Translations under genes and position numbers: made by a program | Origin: Euglena gracilis | Lineage: Eukaryota > Euglenida > Euglenophyceae > Euglenales | Assembly: GCA_039621445.1 (NCBI GenBank) | Contig: CP154956.1 | Location: 47,659,291 to 47,723,290, forward strand | DNA: 64,000 nt | Direction: 5' to 3' | Notes under the pieces: generated by a model | The model's database searches: none | Told to the model about the DNA's origin: nothing | Seen by the model: the letters and a program-made list of their open reading frames with translations, nothing else | Shown here: positions 41,141 to 53,835 of the stretch, piece after piece | Numbering within the stretch: the first letter of the stretch is position 1 | How the letters are laid out: each line of letters opens with the position of its first letter

Positions 41141-43654
41141 GCAGCTCAAGCCAACCCAGGCAATTTTCGCTTGAATGGCCATGGGGTGTTACAAGTGGGT
41201 CCGGGGACCAGTTTAAAGTTAAGCTTTTTGTATCACAGGCTGTAGGTTAGGTGAAGAAGTCTTCCCCCTCTTTACAGTGGTTCTGAAGGAGATCGTTAAG
41301 GTGCTCAACTGGGTGCCTGCTGTGTGCTGGCACCCCACAGCACAAGGCACCCCCCAGGAAAAGAGATTTGACCAATGTCTTTAAGTTTGTTTCTTTGATT
41401 TCCCCCCTCCCAAAGAAGGTTGGATAACTGAGTGGAGCAGTTTCTGGGGACTTTTTTGGGCCGGGGTCTGGGGAACAAGTTTGTTCCAAACGTTTGGGTT
41501 TCCTTTGGAGAGGGAATGTGGTCCATTTCCATCCGCAGCGGAGTGGAAGGCCCTGAGCTGTTGACTGTGCCTGCGCAAGCAAATCCGTGCTAAGCGATCC
41601 GCTGATGCACTCGTGCCCCAGAGAGGGAGAAGGGGACCGACCTCCTGCACCCGGGGGTGGAGCGCCACCGCCGCCCGCCAATTGTGCGGCGGACCATCGG
41701 TTTTCCGCCCGATAGCCCTCCCTCAGGGCACCCGGCCCTGAGCCGCTGCCCACAGGGTCACGTCCGGTGTGGCGACCACCTTCTTCGAAAAGTTGCCTCC
41801 AGGACGTTTTGGGTCTGCCTCGCTGCAACAACAGCTAGAGCTTTTGTCTTGCCTCTCGGTTGGTGTGACTGTTCTTAAACAGGAACCCCCCCCCAATTTC
41901 TCACCCCCCTCCCAACTTCCTTTCCCTCCATTTTTCTTTAAAGTCATGCAGCGTTTATTTTGTTTGTCCACTCTTGCCTGCAGGTGTTTTCATTTTAATT
42001 TGCCCAGTTGTTGAAGTGCATATCTGCATATCTGCATCTGCCAGGCGCTTGTTGATTGTGTGTGGGCAAACCAGGGCGTCGCTTAATTTCTCCATCCTGA
42101 AGGGGGGGGGTCAAGCCAGCCAGGAGCTGTTTTCCGGGAAGCCTTGGGCACCCAACATCCCCAACAACGATGGGCTTTATGTATATTCCAGCCGCCCTTT
42201 GGGAGACTGGATGGTAGCGCTTTTTAAAAAATTTAGAGGTGCCAAATGGTACAAAAAAGGACTGGGCCAAGAAATGATTTTTTGCATATTTGGCAGTTTG
42301 CATATTTGGGGCATGTTTTGCAGTTTCAATTTTTGGGCACCCCCCCTCTAGGCATTTGGCCCCCCTCCTCCTTACATGCAAACTTGGCCCCCCCAGAGTT
42401 GGCCTTTGGCCTTGTGCACATAGCTGCCAAAATTCTTAACATGTTAACTTTGGCCCCCTTAAGGTTGGCCCCCTGGCCTTACCTTCAATCATGGCCCAGG
42501 CCAAGCTTCTGGGGGGGGGTACCCGGTTCGATCCCGGGTCGCTGGTTCCAGTTGGTGGCCTCCCATAGGGGGATAGGGGGGGGTAACAACCTTTTTCCGG
42601 CCAGCCCAAATTCTAGCCTCTGACTTGGACCCCTGAAACCCTGGGCGACGTGGAGCAATTACAAGATGAAGGGGGGCTCAGGGTTCAACTGGCTTTTGCC
42701 TAAGCCGTTGTTAAAGATGGCTCAGTCTCATTCAAGGTTCCTGACTAGAGCCAAGGTCGAGGCGCTCGGGGGAAAAAAAAATTGCACCTCGAAGGCAGCT
42801 TCAGGAGCAAATCAGGAGCAAATTCCCTCCTCCCGCCATGTCATTGATGTGGCCTCTTTGCCCTTTCTCTCTGTCCTCCCCTCTCTCTCATCACAAAACG
42901 TGATGCGTTGGGTTTCTTGAACATGGGGAATGCAAGCAAACCGTGTTTGGGTCTGGTGCAGAGTGAGCATCATTTGCCTCGGGTCGGGATTTTTCAAAGG
43001 TTGACCCCCGGGGGTATGGGTGGATGGGTGCCGGACCATCCCGGGGGGAAACTCGACAAAATGACAAAAAAATTGACAATATAACCCCATATGTGCCCCT
43101 CCCCCAAACCCCTCCCTCCCCGCAGTCTCAATTTTTTCTTGTTTGTGTCAAACACCCACTGGGTTTTGGTTGATTGTTTTCAAGGGAAAAAGAGCTTGCC
43201 GTTGCATTTATACCTTCCCCCTTGCGTAGGCACCCCCGGGTTCCCCTCCATTGGGGTTTTTTTTTTAGTCTTGGACCCCAGGAGGGGGGGTGGGGTAGGT
43301 GGTTCCGGCCGAGCCCCCCCCCCCCCGGGGGTCCCCGCGGGGGGGATATACTTTTTGCACCGAAATTTTTTTGAAAAAGATGCTATATTGGCATTTTCCG
43401 CGGTTTGGCCATTTTTGGGGGAAAGTGGGTGGGTCCCCGGACCCCCCCCCCCCAGGTGCCCCCCAGGGGTGGGTGGGTGGGTGGGTTGGGGGGGGGACCA
43501 CCCCGTCTTGAAAAACCCCTGTTCCCCCCGGTTCTGACCCCCTTTTTTGAAGGTCATCTTCTCAGGAGGCTCTTTTTTGTGTGCATCTTTGAAAAATTTG
43601 CCAAAATTTTCGACATTTTAGACTAAACCTCTACTTTCCGAACCAGCTCCGTAA
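41141..43654. other. Stretch without a secure gene
   Basis: A minus-strand frame at 41,247-41,831 is GC-rich and open but unrecognised. At 42,518-42,541 ACCCGGTTCGATCCCGGGT matches a tRNA T-arm without a supporting A box or acceptor stem. Around 42,590-42,632 lies another end of the GCTGGACCC family. Poly-C/poly-G patches occur at 43,316-43,346 and 43,440-43,455. Confidence 0.4.
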
Positions 43655-44160
43655 AAACCCAACACGCCCCGCAAGGCTCAGGCTGGAAGGACCCCCGCCC
43701 TCCACTCTGCCCGGGTCAAGTTTTCGGTCAAAAAACTGGTGTCTCGAAAACATCTTCCGCACCCAGACCGAGAGGGGAGGAAGGGGCACCGAGGCCGAAG
43801 CACGACCATTCGGGCTCCGCACTGCGAGATGGCGAGGTCCTGCCTTCCTTGCCGGCTGTTCTGCTCTGGTGTGTTTGTGCGTGCGCTGGGGGTGCTTCTT
43901 ACTGCTTTTTGTTGCCGGAGTTGGCTGACTCCTAATTCTGCCCTTCGACCTCAAGGGGAAAGAATTTTGCTTCAACGAGTCCAAGTGGAATTATTTTACG
44001 AGGAGTACTACATTCACGAAGACCATCACTTTATCAACTGGTGGAGCGAACTTTTTCGGACCTTCAACTTCCTGGAGGAAGAATTCAACTCTTCGAGTTC
44101 AACTGGAATTATTTCCAGAAGCATTGCAAATACTAAGACAAGATCAATAACTGGACTTCC

Positions 44161-44810
44161 ATGAAGAATGAATCTGAAAGAAAATCGGACTGCCAAGGAG
44201 AATCTCAAAGAACTTCCAAGAAGGCATCTGAAGCTGGAGGGGCGGCAGCATCACGTCAGTCCGTGGCCATCGCAACCCCCCACCCCCCACCACATCAGAG
44301 ATTTCAAAATCCCCCACACAACATGACAATGGCCATGGATGATGGACAACTGTGGTCAGGAAGACAAGAAGACAGAAGGGAATTACCATCACAGGTCCAA
44401 CAAACTCCCCCCCTTTTTCTAAGTCCCCCCCTTCCAGGGGACAAGGCAGGGGCTATGGCAGCCTTTCAACAAATATCAGAAATACAAGGGATTCAAGTCA
44501 TCATCAAGGCTATGGCAGCCATCATCCAAAAGGACCTGGGGTCCAGAATCAATGCTATGGCAGCCATCATTCAAGAGGGCAGTCGGCCCAGGGGCAAGGC
44601 TATGGCAGCCAATATCCCAGCCTGGAAAGGTCCCATTGGGGAAAGGTATGTCCAACTTTCCCCCCAAGAATTTCAGACACAAACCCCCCAGGAGCAGCAA
44701 GCCAATGCCAAAAACAGGCCATGGTGGCCTATATGGGGAATCAAGAGGGACAGAGAAGAGACAAGAATGATGGGCTGCAGGGCACTGTAGGGGGGCACCC
44801 CTGGGTGTAA
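44161..44810 (+). pseudogene. DIRS copy 1 gag-like region
   Basis: Two overlapping frames (44,161-44,790 and 44,352-44,810) cover repeats with HHQGYGSHHPKGPG and similar G/Y/H/Q-rich units, as expected of a gag-like RNA-binding protein. Homologous units occur in copy 3 at about 59,560-59,790. The frame breaks are consistent with decay. No zinc knuckle was seen. Confidence 0.5.
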
Positions 44811-44811
44811 T

Positions 44812-46552
44812 GTGTCTGGGGATTCCACAGGCCCCATCACTGGGGTCCTTCCCCCTGGTTGCCCCATCACTGGGGTCACCCCTGGCTGCCTGGCCCCCCA
44901 TTGGGTCAAAGCAGGTGCCAGCAGAGAGGTATTAGACCTGATAAGGGAGGGAGTTATGGCATATCTTCCCCTCCCCCCTCAGATGTCCTTAAAAGTTCCC
45001 TTCAAAAACCCCCAAGAAATAGTGACTGCCCAAAAAATTCTGAGAGAATACGAATGTGCAGGGGCAACCAGGCAAATCCCCCCAGAGGAGGGGGAACAGA
45101 CAAAGGAAAGACTAATTTCGGACTGTCGACAGTTAAATCACCATTTCACCCCCCAGAAGTTCAGACTGGAACACATGGGAAGCATCGTCCCATATTTGAG
45201 AAAGGGTTGGTTCTGTGGAAAAATAGATCTGAAAGATGCTTATTTTCACCTAAAGCTGCACAGCAGCCTGGAAAAACATGTTTGCATGCAAGTGGGGGGG
45301 GAAACTTGGCAGTTTCAGGCTGCATGCTTTGGCATCAGCAGCCTGCCACAAAAATTCATGACTCTCATGAATCTCAGTCTGGGAAAGAAAATGGAGAAAG
45401 GAGGGGAAAGTGGTTTTCATCTACCTGTACGTCATTTTGCTGTTAGCCCCCAGCAAAAAGACAGCAGCCCAACATTTGGCAGAAGTGAAAAAAGACCTCC
45501 TACTGGCAGGTTTCAGATTAAACATCCCCAAATCCTGTTTGGAACCCACACAGGAAATAAAGCATTTTGGCCAATGGATCAATTTGAAAAAAGGCCAACT
45601 GGAAATTCCTCAGGAAAAACTGAAATCCTTAAAGCAGGAGCTAGGCAAAGTGCTCACAGCACAAAAAATGAGCTGCAGAAAACTCAGCTCTATTGTGGGA
45701 CAAGTCAGAAGTTATTTAGTCTCCATGCCATTTCTCAGAATTCTGACAGATCAACTTTGCAAAATGGTGGATCTGCACACAAAGTGGGGTTGGGACCACA
45801 CCCTAACCATTCCCCAGGGGGTCAAGGATCAAATTGTGGAGTTAAAAGCATTTTTACAGCCAGGTGTTGGCGGGGCATTTCAATCCCAGGCCTCTCAGGA
45901 CCTGTTCTCAGACAGCAGCACCTGGCAATGGGGGGACAAAGATTCAGGGCAAAAGGTGCAAGATTTTTGGAGGGACTTGCATGTCCTTCATATCAATCAA
46001 AAAGAGTTGCAGGCTGCAGTGGAAACTGTAAAAGCACTAGCCAAACCAAAGCAAACAATTGTGCTTCATGTGGACAGCCAAGTGGCTGTACGTTATCTAA
46101 CAAAGTGGGGAGGCAAAAAGCCCTACTTAACTTCCATCTTAAAACCCCTGCTGTATCATTGCCAAGAAAAACAAATCAATTTGCAGGTGGTTTGGGTTCC
46201 CAAAAAGGAGCAATTGGCAGACTCCCTGACCAGGGAGCAAAAGGACCCAGGGGATTATACCCTAAACCTAAACATCTTTCACCAAATTCTTCAATTTTTC
46301 AGAAAGGACATCACCCCAGAGGTGGACATGTTTTGCACACCCAGCAACAAAAAATGCCCCAAGTTTGTTTGTCGATACCCCCACCAAGGGGATTTGCTGG
46401 TGGATGCCTTAAAGGCAGATTTGAGGGGCCTCCCCCCAGTTTATGCAAACCCCCCCTGGAGCATCATTCCCAAGTGGGTTCAGAGATTAATGTTAAACGC
46501 AGACCTGCAATGTCTGTTGATTGTACCCCACTGGGCTTCGACATCATGGTGA
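44812..46552 (+). pseudogene. DIRS copy 1 reverse transcriptase-RNase H
   Basis: The first frame (from 44,812) carries LISDCRQLNHHF, KIDLKDAYFHLKLH and FGISSLPQKF, standard RT blocks. Near 45,405 the frame shifts and continues (45,410-46,552) with the connection and RNase H domains (LHVDSQVAVRYLTKW, VWVPKKEQLADSLTRE) and the DIRS-typical YANPPWSIIP segment. At the catalytic site the expected YLDD reads YLYV (45,422-45,433), so both aspartates are lost and the enzyme should be dead. Confidence 0.8.
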
Positions 46553-46689
46553 CGCCAATTACTGTCAATCAGACAGCCAGGCAGCAGAGTTTTACTGGTA
46601 CCCCCCCCCCAGTGGGGTCTGTTCACCAACTGCTGGGGGGAGGAAATGCCCCCCCCAAGGTGGGTTTTGGCCTGCTTGATTGTGTCAGG

Positions 46690-47565
46690 CAAATATTACA
46701 ATCCCAGGAAGTTTCGATGTCCAGTATCGACACTTACATAAAAAATCTGGGAAATGTCAAGAGATATGACTCAGCATTCCGGGCATTGGTGGGCCACTTG
46801 TTGCACAAAGGGGTGCCCCTGCAGGACGGCACAGTCCACAAGATGGCCGAGGCCATTCTTGATCTTGCTACCCACAGCCTCAACACTGCACGAAATGCAC
46901 ATGCAGCAGTTTTATTACTCCCGGGGTTTGGGTCATTGAGGTTCTCCCCTCTTTTGTCTCCATTGGAAAGGAATGGAATTCCAATGTCTGCAAGTATTCC
47001 CATTTCTGGGACCCCACTGATTTTCTAGACAACATCATCAGACAATCAAGACCCCTTTCAGAACTCTCTGTGAAAGAGCTCAGAAACAGACTCATCATTT
47101 GTTGGAGGCTTTTGGCCCTCCACCGTGGGGTTGATCTAGCCAGGACACAGCGAAAAATCAGTTTCGTGGGAGGAAAATGTTTCATTTTTTTGCAAAGGAA
47201 AGGGTGGCAATTCCCAAGATGGGAGGAAATTTTGAATTTGCCACACACACCCCTCATAAGCCCCTGGCATTTATTGAAAGAGTATGTGGAAAGGACAGCC
47301 CACATGGTTGGGCACAAAAATAATTTGTTGTGGTCTTTGGATGGTAAAAGACCTTTGACATCAGAAAGAGTGAATTCCCTTACCAAATAAATTCTGCATG
47401 AGGGGGTGGGTGGACACCACCCACTTGAAACACCACAGCACAAGAGGGGCTGGGGTTTTATGGTGGAAAAATGCTGGTTTGCAAGTGGAAGAAGTCCAGC
47501 AATTGGGTCAGTGGAAAAGTTTTGTGGCCTTCCAAGCACATTATTTGCGACTCGGAGTCGTTTAA
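46690..47565 (+). pseudogene. DIRS copy 1 tyrosine recombinase
   Basis: The N-terminal part (MSSIDTYIKNLGNVKRYDSA) is in the frame ending at 47,028. The core continues in a second frame to 47,390 (LLALHRGVDLARTQRKISF, with the first catalytic arginine). A third frame, 47,398-47,565, holds HHSTRGAG (H-x-x-R), LGQW and AHYLRL with the nucleophilic tyrosine. The signature fits the recombinase of DIRS elements, but two frame changes break it. Confidence 0.75.
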
Positions 47566-48604
47566 AAAAAATTCAAAAAATTATGGCCCAAAGGGGGGTG
47601 CACAGTACCTCACCATCTCGCAGTGCGGAGCCCGAATGGTCTCGGACTCCCACGACAGAGGAAGGGGGAGAAAGTGACCAAGAGGGCGAAGCACAAGAAG
47701 ATGGTGAGCCCGACCCCACCACCCAAAAAATCAGCAGAAAAAGGAAAACATCTCAACCAGAAAGGGGACCCCCGACCAAGCAGCCCCAACCACCCACCCA
47801 GAAACACACCAGAAAGAGACAACCATCCCCATCGAGGAGGGGGGGCACCAAGCAATCATGGGAGAGGGGGGGGGGCACGGCGGTTCAGCTTCGCCAAGGT
47901 GTCGGAGGAGGCCTCATCATCGCCAACTCCGGCAACAAAGGCGAAGTAAGAAGCACCCCCAGCGCACGCACAAACACACCAGAACAGAACAGCCGGCAAG
48001 GAAAGCAGGACCTCACCATCTTCTTGTGCTTCGCCCTCTTGGTGCCTTCCTCCCCCTTCCTCTGTCGTGGGAGTCCGAAAACACCATATGTGCTGGCATA
48101 AAGCAAGAACAAAGGAAATGCTCGGAGGCCTGGTTTTAAGCCCTCAAAATTGCACATCCACTGGGGTATTTGTTCCCCCCAAACTTCCTTCGGGACCTAT
48201 TCGACACCCAAAACAGAGCCGCAGGACGACACTGAACGACGTTTCCGTTTTTCCTTTTTTTTTGAGGGGGGTAAAAAAAAAGAAAACCTTGCCAAAATTT
48301 TGTTTTTAAGACCATTCGGGCTGCGCACACTCTCGCGGTGACACCTCGGGCTCCGCACTTTGCCGTTGTGAGGCCATGCCTTGCTCGCCGGCGGTGCTGT
48401 TCGGATTGTTTTTGGTGCGTTGGGTTAGGAGGTCCTGCTAGTGCCTTTTCTCCGGAGTTGGCTGATTCTTAATTTGACCCTCGACACCGAGAAGAAAGGA
48501 ACGTCAAAAACCATACCAATGGGAAGAAGAAGAAGTCGATCAATCAATTCAAATTATCCAGACTATTAAAAAGACGCTCGTGCAGAATCTCCAAGCAGAA
48601 ATTT

Positions 48605-49130
48605 TTGAAGTATCTGCAAAATTTCAATGAAAGATGCAATTTCCAAGACGAACAGCGCTCGAGAACTTCAAGAAGGAGCAGCAAACGCCGCAGCAGCTGG
48701 ACAACCAGACGGCGCGGGTCGACTGTGGCGAACTGTGGCTGCCTCTTCCCCAAAAAAATTTCCATAAAAGAAACTTCCACAATACAAACCCCCCAAAGTG
48801 GTGGTCACGGGCCCTGGCAGACAGTTGTCAGAAGACCCCGCAAGGGGCAGAAGCAACAACCAGCAGGCCACTACGGCCATTGGAACCAGGGCCATGGGGG
48901 CCAGCCATTCAAAACACACAATGTGTTCAAGCGGGGCTATGGCAACCAAAACCACACAGGCCACGAAGGCAACAAACGCCATGACGGAAGAACCGGCCAT
49001 GAAGGTATCTACACCATCCAAAATGGGGAGACACCCCCCTGTACGAGAGACTTCAGAAATGTCTAAAATGGTGGTCAAAAAATACCCCCAGCAACAGTGT
49101 CAATTGATCAAAAACGGAATTCAACCACCT
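48605..49130 (+). pseudogene. DIRS copy 2 gag-like region
   Basis: Frames encode QQPAGHYGHWNQGHGGQPF and GYGNQNHTGHEGNKRHDG, G/H/N/Q-rich units like the gag-like part of copy 1. No intact single frame is present. Confidence 0.45.
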
Positions 49131-49199
49131 GGGTAAATCCCCCGAAGTTGTCCACCCACCCAAAACCCAGAGCCAACCTGACCTGAACCAGTCAGAAGA

Positions 49200-50640
49200 A
49201 ATCCTGTTGGATTACGAAAGAACTGGGTCAATAAACCGAGTTTGGGATTCAGAAACCCAGCATTTAATCCCATGGTTTCTAATCTCGAAACCAGAAGAAG
49301 GAACAACAAAATGGAGAATGATCAGCTACTGCAGATAAATAAATCAGCAATTTTAAGTAAATCCTTTCAAACTGGATCATATCCAGCACATTTTTCCAGT
49401 TTTAGAAAAAGACCACAAAAAGAGCAAAAATTGACCTAAATGATGCCTACTGTCATATTCCATTAAGTCCAGGCCTAAGGCCATTTTTTAAGGCATCAGG
49501 TAGGGGGGCAGACCTGGAATTTCAAACAGGCTGCTTTGGGCTAAATGTAATGCCCCATATTTTCATGTAAGTGATGAAAACATTCGAAATACTGTGGAGA
49601 AAAGGGGCATCCAGGTGTTTATTTACCTGGACGACATTTTACTCTTGGCCCCCAACACAAAACATCTTACAAAGTCACCTGAACAGAGTCGTCAAAGGTT
49701 TGATCAATCCAGGGTTCAAAATAAATGTGAAAAAGTCCACCCTGCAGCCCACACAAGTGGTAACCTGTCTGGGTGTTCAACTAAACTTCCAGGAAGGAAA
49801 GCTACCGGTGCCCATATGTAGGTTGTCACCACCCGCCGTTGGACGGCCACGGGGCAGCTCATGCTACTTGCTGTGGCTCGTTCGCTGGCGAGGAACCACG
49901 CCCGTGGCAATCTGACCGATCAACGTTCGTCCACGTGCGCAGTTGCGCGCGCCGGTCGATCCCCGCGGTATGCCCTCTGCCCGTACGGGATTGACCAGGA
50001 CTCACACGGCGGGATCTGCGTCTCGAACCCACGACCTCCCGCGTGTGAGCCCAGCACCTTACCGAATAAGCTACTCGAGCGGTACTTGGTTTGGTACTAC
50101 GCGTCGGCTACCTACCGTCGTAGGCTCTCCCGTCCGCCGCACACAGTGCCCCCCCAGAAAGTCAAAACCATAAGAAAGGAGCTGGGAAAAATGGTGAAAA
50201 AAGATTACATGTCAAAAAGGCAGTTGGCTGCCATTTTGGGACAAACAGGATGCATCCTAAACCTGCCCTTTTTAAGACCATTTACGGATACCCTGGCAAA
50301 CTTTTTGGTGGCAAAGTCCACAGCCCCCCCTGGGACTCAAAACACCCCATTTCCCAGGAAATCAAGGCTCAATGAAGGGTAATAAAGCTTCTGCTGGACA
50401 CCTGGGGGGCAGACCCTTCCCCCAAAGTGCAACCAGGGAGGTACACTCAGACAGCAGCACCCGTGCCTGGGGGGGGGGGCTGGACATCCGCACAGGAGAG
50501 CTTGTTCAGGAATTTTTTGAGAAAGGACTCCGTTTTACACATAAACGTAAAGGAGCCCAGTGCAGCAATCAGCACTGTGAAAAGGTTGAGCAAACCTGGG
50601 AAACAGTTTCTTTATTCGTAGACAACCAGGTAATAAGGTC
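49200..50640 (+). pseudogene. DIRS copy 2 RT-RNase H remnants
   Basis: Pieces in different frames include LNDAYCHIPLSPGL (49,437-49,480), FIYLDDILLLAPN with an intact catalytic site (49,617-49,657), KVKTIRKELGKMVKKDYMSK (from 50,158) and HSDSSTRAWGGGLDI with LFVDNQVIRS of RNase H (50,440-50,640). The reading is interrupted by the SINE at 49,814-50,151. Confidence 0.7.
49814..50151 (-). mobile_element. tRNA-derived SINE inserted in DIRS copy 2
   Basis: On the minus strand, 50,011-50,082 carries TAGCTTATTCGG, a perfect match to the RNA polymerase III A box, and GGTTCGAGACG, one mismatch from the B box, at tRNA spacing. GTGCCC stands at both junctions (49,808-49,813; 50,146-50,151). Removing the insert restores the RT frame. 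The anticodon stem is too degenerate to name the parent tRNA. Confidence 0.72.
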
Positions 50641-50790
50641 TTTGTGCTTCGCCCTCGGTGTCCCTTCCTCCCTTGTCGGTTTGCCTGGAGGTAGTACGAG
50701 AGGTCCTGCCTCCTTTGCATGGTCCGTTCCCCCCAGGTCATCCTTCCTGGGAGTGCCAAGTGTTCAGCGACAAAAAATGATCGCCCTCTG

Positions 50791-52530
50791 ATCATTTCTG
50801 ATTGCTCTCCGGTTTCGTGCTTGAGATTGATCGGGAAAATACTTTATTCACTGTGGAACTTGCTTCATTCAAAGAAATTCAGGGGGTAAAAAAAACTGTT
50901 CTGTCCTAGTGTCCCACCATCTGCTGGTTGATTGTTAAAAAAAAACATTTACCAGTTTCCAACTTGGGGCCGAACCCTCCCGAGACTGGGGTTATCTGAG
51001 GGCTTTCGCACTCCTCCGAGGCAGACCGAGAGCAAACAAGGCATGACCTCACTTGGGGGAAGTGCGGAGCCCAAGGAGCCTTCACACGCCCCTGCTTGTT
51101 CCCCTCTCAGGTTTTGAAATTCGAGCCCCTGTGGCTCCGTTTTGGGTTTTGTTTGCGGAGTACCTGGGGCTCCAAAAAGGCTCCTGCTTGTGACGCTGGC
51201 GTGCGCATAATTGATGGTTTGCGTGAATTTATGACTGATGTATTGCGGAGGTTGACGGTCAATGGGTTGACGGCTCCTGTGCTTGGCCACCACCTCCCGG
51301 TCCCTGGGTGGCACCAGCCCCGTTTGAAACACAAATAGAGTGGGTGAGGGGAAATTTCCCGGAGGGCACATTACCTACACGGACTTGTCCAATGCTCGAT
51401 CAAGGAGGTGCCCTCCGCTGAGTTCATCTCCAAAAATCGACCACAGGAAATGACGAAATCACGTGAAATAAGCCATAATTATCACACCTCGCTCCATGAA
51501 ACCTGTCTCTCTCATGCAGATTTAATATTCTTCTCCGACGAAACACGGCGCCTCACCCTTTCACCAATGGTTAGCGGCCAGAAAGCTGAACATGTGATCT
51601 GCCGGGTGCCGCACGTCCAGATGGTTGGGTCCTCTCCTCCTTAGAATCCATTACTGTTTCTGGGTTGTCTGGTTTCACCTCGTGTAGTGTGCAAAATTTT
51701 CAAAATTTGTCTGCACCATTTCATCTGTGTGAGCGTGATGGGGTTCAAAAAGAGCTTCGCGGATTGGCAGCACTGGCTCGGAAGAATGAAAAGATGCTAA
51801 CTCCCTCCAATTTTTCTTGCCTCGCCATTTATCGCTTTTAGTCTAAAACTCATTGCAACGCTGATACTTCAACCATGGAGAATAACATGCTTTTTGTCGT
51901 ATTTTGCATGAGCATGGAAGTATGGAGAATAGATAGAAAATATCTGTTAAAGGCAACCCGCGCAACATTAAGAACAATCTGGCGCCAGGGCCCATATCTT
52001 CACTGCACAAGTCGCACAAGTAGCAATTTTTACCAGAGAGAGTAAAAAGATCACTTTGGGGAGGATTCAGAAAAGGGTTTGGAAAAGAAAATTACAAAGG
52101 TAGTTGGTCAAGTCATTTTAAAGACCACTCAGCCGTGCCTCGGAAGGGGTGCAAACCAAACGCCAAAAGGATGTTACCCGACACAGGAATTACTTCCGTT
52201 TGTTTTATTATCAACCAAAGGAAAATGACTTAAAACAACGAAAAATTCGCCGATGCTCTTTCACCAAGGCCAGGTGGGTTTAAAATTGCTGTTAACTCCA
52301 TAGAAAGTGTTTTCGCTTAAACATAATGTCCAAATATATGAAAGCTGTGATGAGAAAGTCGAAAGTAATTCAGAAACGGTGTGTGCAGGTTTTTTGCATT
52401 CCTTGAAGGCATTTTACTGCTGGCCACCACAATTATAGTTCTGATCACCACATTCAAGGTAATTTGAAGATATTTACTCATAACGACGCATGAAATACAT
52501 ACACACCTACATAGATACGCATATATATAT
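50791..52530. other. Stretch without recognisable genes
   Basis: Includes DIRS-end debris near 50,960-51,115 (CCGAGGCAGACCGAGAGCAA). Two open frames on the plus strand (51,096-51,338; 51,408-51,644) match nothing known. From 51,650 the DNA is AT-rich. Confidence 0.4.
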
Positions 52531-52534
52531 GTTT

Positions 52535-53105
52535 GTGCTTCGGCCTCGGCGCCCCTTCCTCACCAGTAAGTCTGCCTCAAGGGATTACGAAAGATATTTT
52601 CGAGACACCAATTTTTTGACCAAAAACTTCACCCGGGCAGAGTGGAGGGCGGGGGGCTAGCATATCCCCTCCTAGTGTGGGCCTTGCGGGGTGTTTTCGA
52701 TTTTTAAGGAGCTACATATGAACATATGTATGTGTATATATATATGTATATACACATATACACACATATATACATATATACACATATACACATACATATA
52801 CACATATATACATATATACATATATACATATATACATAAAGTTACACATATATATGTGTGTATATATACATATATACATATATACACGTATATATGTGTG
52901 TATACATATATACGTATATACATATATATGTATATATATCTATATATGTATATATATCTATATATAGGGGGGATATGCCAGCCCCCCCGCCCTCCACTCT
53001 GCCCGGGTTAAGTTTTTTGGGCAAAAATTGAGGTCTCGAAAATATGTTTCGTATTCCTTTGAGGCAGACTGAGAGGTGAGGAAGGGGGGCCGATGCCGAA
53101 TCACA
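52535..53105. repeat. Inverted pair of DIRS terminal repeats around a microsatellite
   Basis: CCCGGGCAGAGTGGAGGGCG on one side (52,632-52,651) and GCCCTCCACTCTGCCCGGG on the other (about 52,989-53,007) are parts of 120-140 base inverted copies of the DIRS end seen at 43,680-43,800. Only the TATA/TACA microsatellite lies between them, so coding sequence is absent. Confidence 0.7.
52715..52966. repeat. Microsatellite (TACATA)n
   Basis: Tandem TATACATA/CACATATA units lying between the two inverted DIRS ends. Confidence 0.9.
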
Positions 53106-53460
53106 AACATATATGTTCAAACATAAATACATACGTACATACATATATACATGTATACATGTGTACATATATATACATACATATATACATGTACGTACAT
53201 ATATGTACCTATATACATATATACACATATATTATATGTATGTATATTATACGTATATATGTATATATCATATGTATATATTATATGTACATACATATAT
53301 AAATATGTAGACGTATATTTATATATATATATGTATATATTTATATATATGTGTATATGTATATATGTATATATATACTTATACACATGTGTATACATAT
53401 ATACATACATACATACATACATACATATATCTGTATATATCTATATCTATGTGTATCTAG
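53105..53460. repeat. Microsatellite (TACATA/TATG)n
   Basis: Continuation of TA-rich tetra- and hexanucleotide repeats beyond the DIRS end. Confidence 0.9.
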
Positions 53461-53579
53461 TCCCCGTCTACATCTCCGTCTTTTCTTTGGTATGTATCCC
53501 TATAGATAGCTCATGTGGGTGGTGATATAGACGCCTATCGGTATCTATTATATAATGTATTAAAGATAACACACACATA

Positions 53580-53835
53580 TCGATAATATGTATATATATA
53601 TGTCATATATACCTATATCGATATAAATATATCTATATCTCTTCGATATATCTTAGATAGATCTCTACGGTATATATAATCTCAGATCTATCTCTCTCTA
53701 GATCTCTCTATCTCTCTCTCTCTATCTCCTCTTCGCTCATCATCTATAGCTCTCTCTCACTATCTCGCTCTATCTCTCTCCTCTCTCATCTCTCTCTCTC
53801 TACTACTCTATCTCTTCTTCATCTTATCTGTATCT
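53580..53835. repeat. Microsatellite (CTCTAT)n and related
   Basis: TATATCGATA-type repeats grade into CTCTATCTCTCTC repeats. Confidence 0.85.

Larger units (their letters stand above)
43655..48080 (+). mobile_element. DIRS-type retrotransposon, copy 1
   Basis: The coding order is gag-like, RT-RNase H, then tyrosine recombinase. In place of LTRs there are inverted terminal repeats: about 90 bases at 43,840-43,935 (CGGCTGTTCTGCTCTGGTGT) reappear reversed at 47,926-48,015, and CATTCGGGCTCCGCACTGCG at 43,808-43,827 reappears reversed near 47,613-47,633. A further inverted pair (47,642-47,706 with 48,011-48,077) resembles the internal complementary region of DIRS elements. Frames are broken in several places. 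Confidence 0.8.
48308..50790 (+). mobile_element. DIRS-type retrotransposon, copy 2 (no recombinase)
   Basis: The left end at 48,308-48,480 resembles the copy 1 terminal repeat (GGGCTCCGCACT, GCGTTGGG, CTCCGGAGTTGGCTGA). The right end begins at about 50,643 (TTCGCCCTCGGTGTCCCTTC), directly after RNase H, so no recombinase is left. RT and RNase H are broken and a SINE lies within. Confidence 0.65.

Noticed and set aside
41247-41831. Minus-strand gene of 194 residues
   Set aside because: GC-rich and open but with no motif, no flanking exons and competing frames on the other strand.
42440-42560. tRNA gene
   Set aside because: Only a T-arm/B-box match (GGTTCGATCCC) is present; no A box, anticodon arm or acceptor stem at proper spacing.
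52672-53525. Y/I-rich proteins around 53 kb
   Set aside because: Frames through TA-rich microsatellites.
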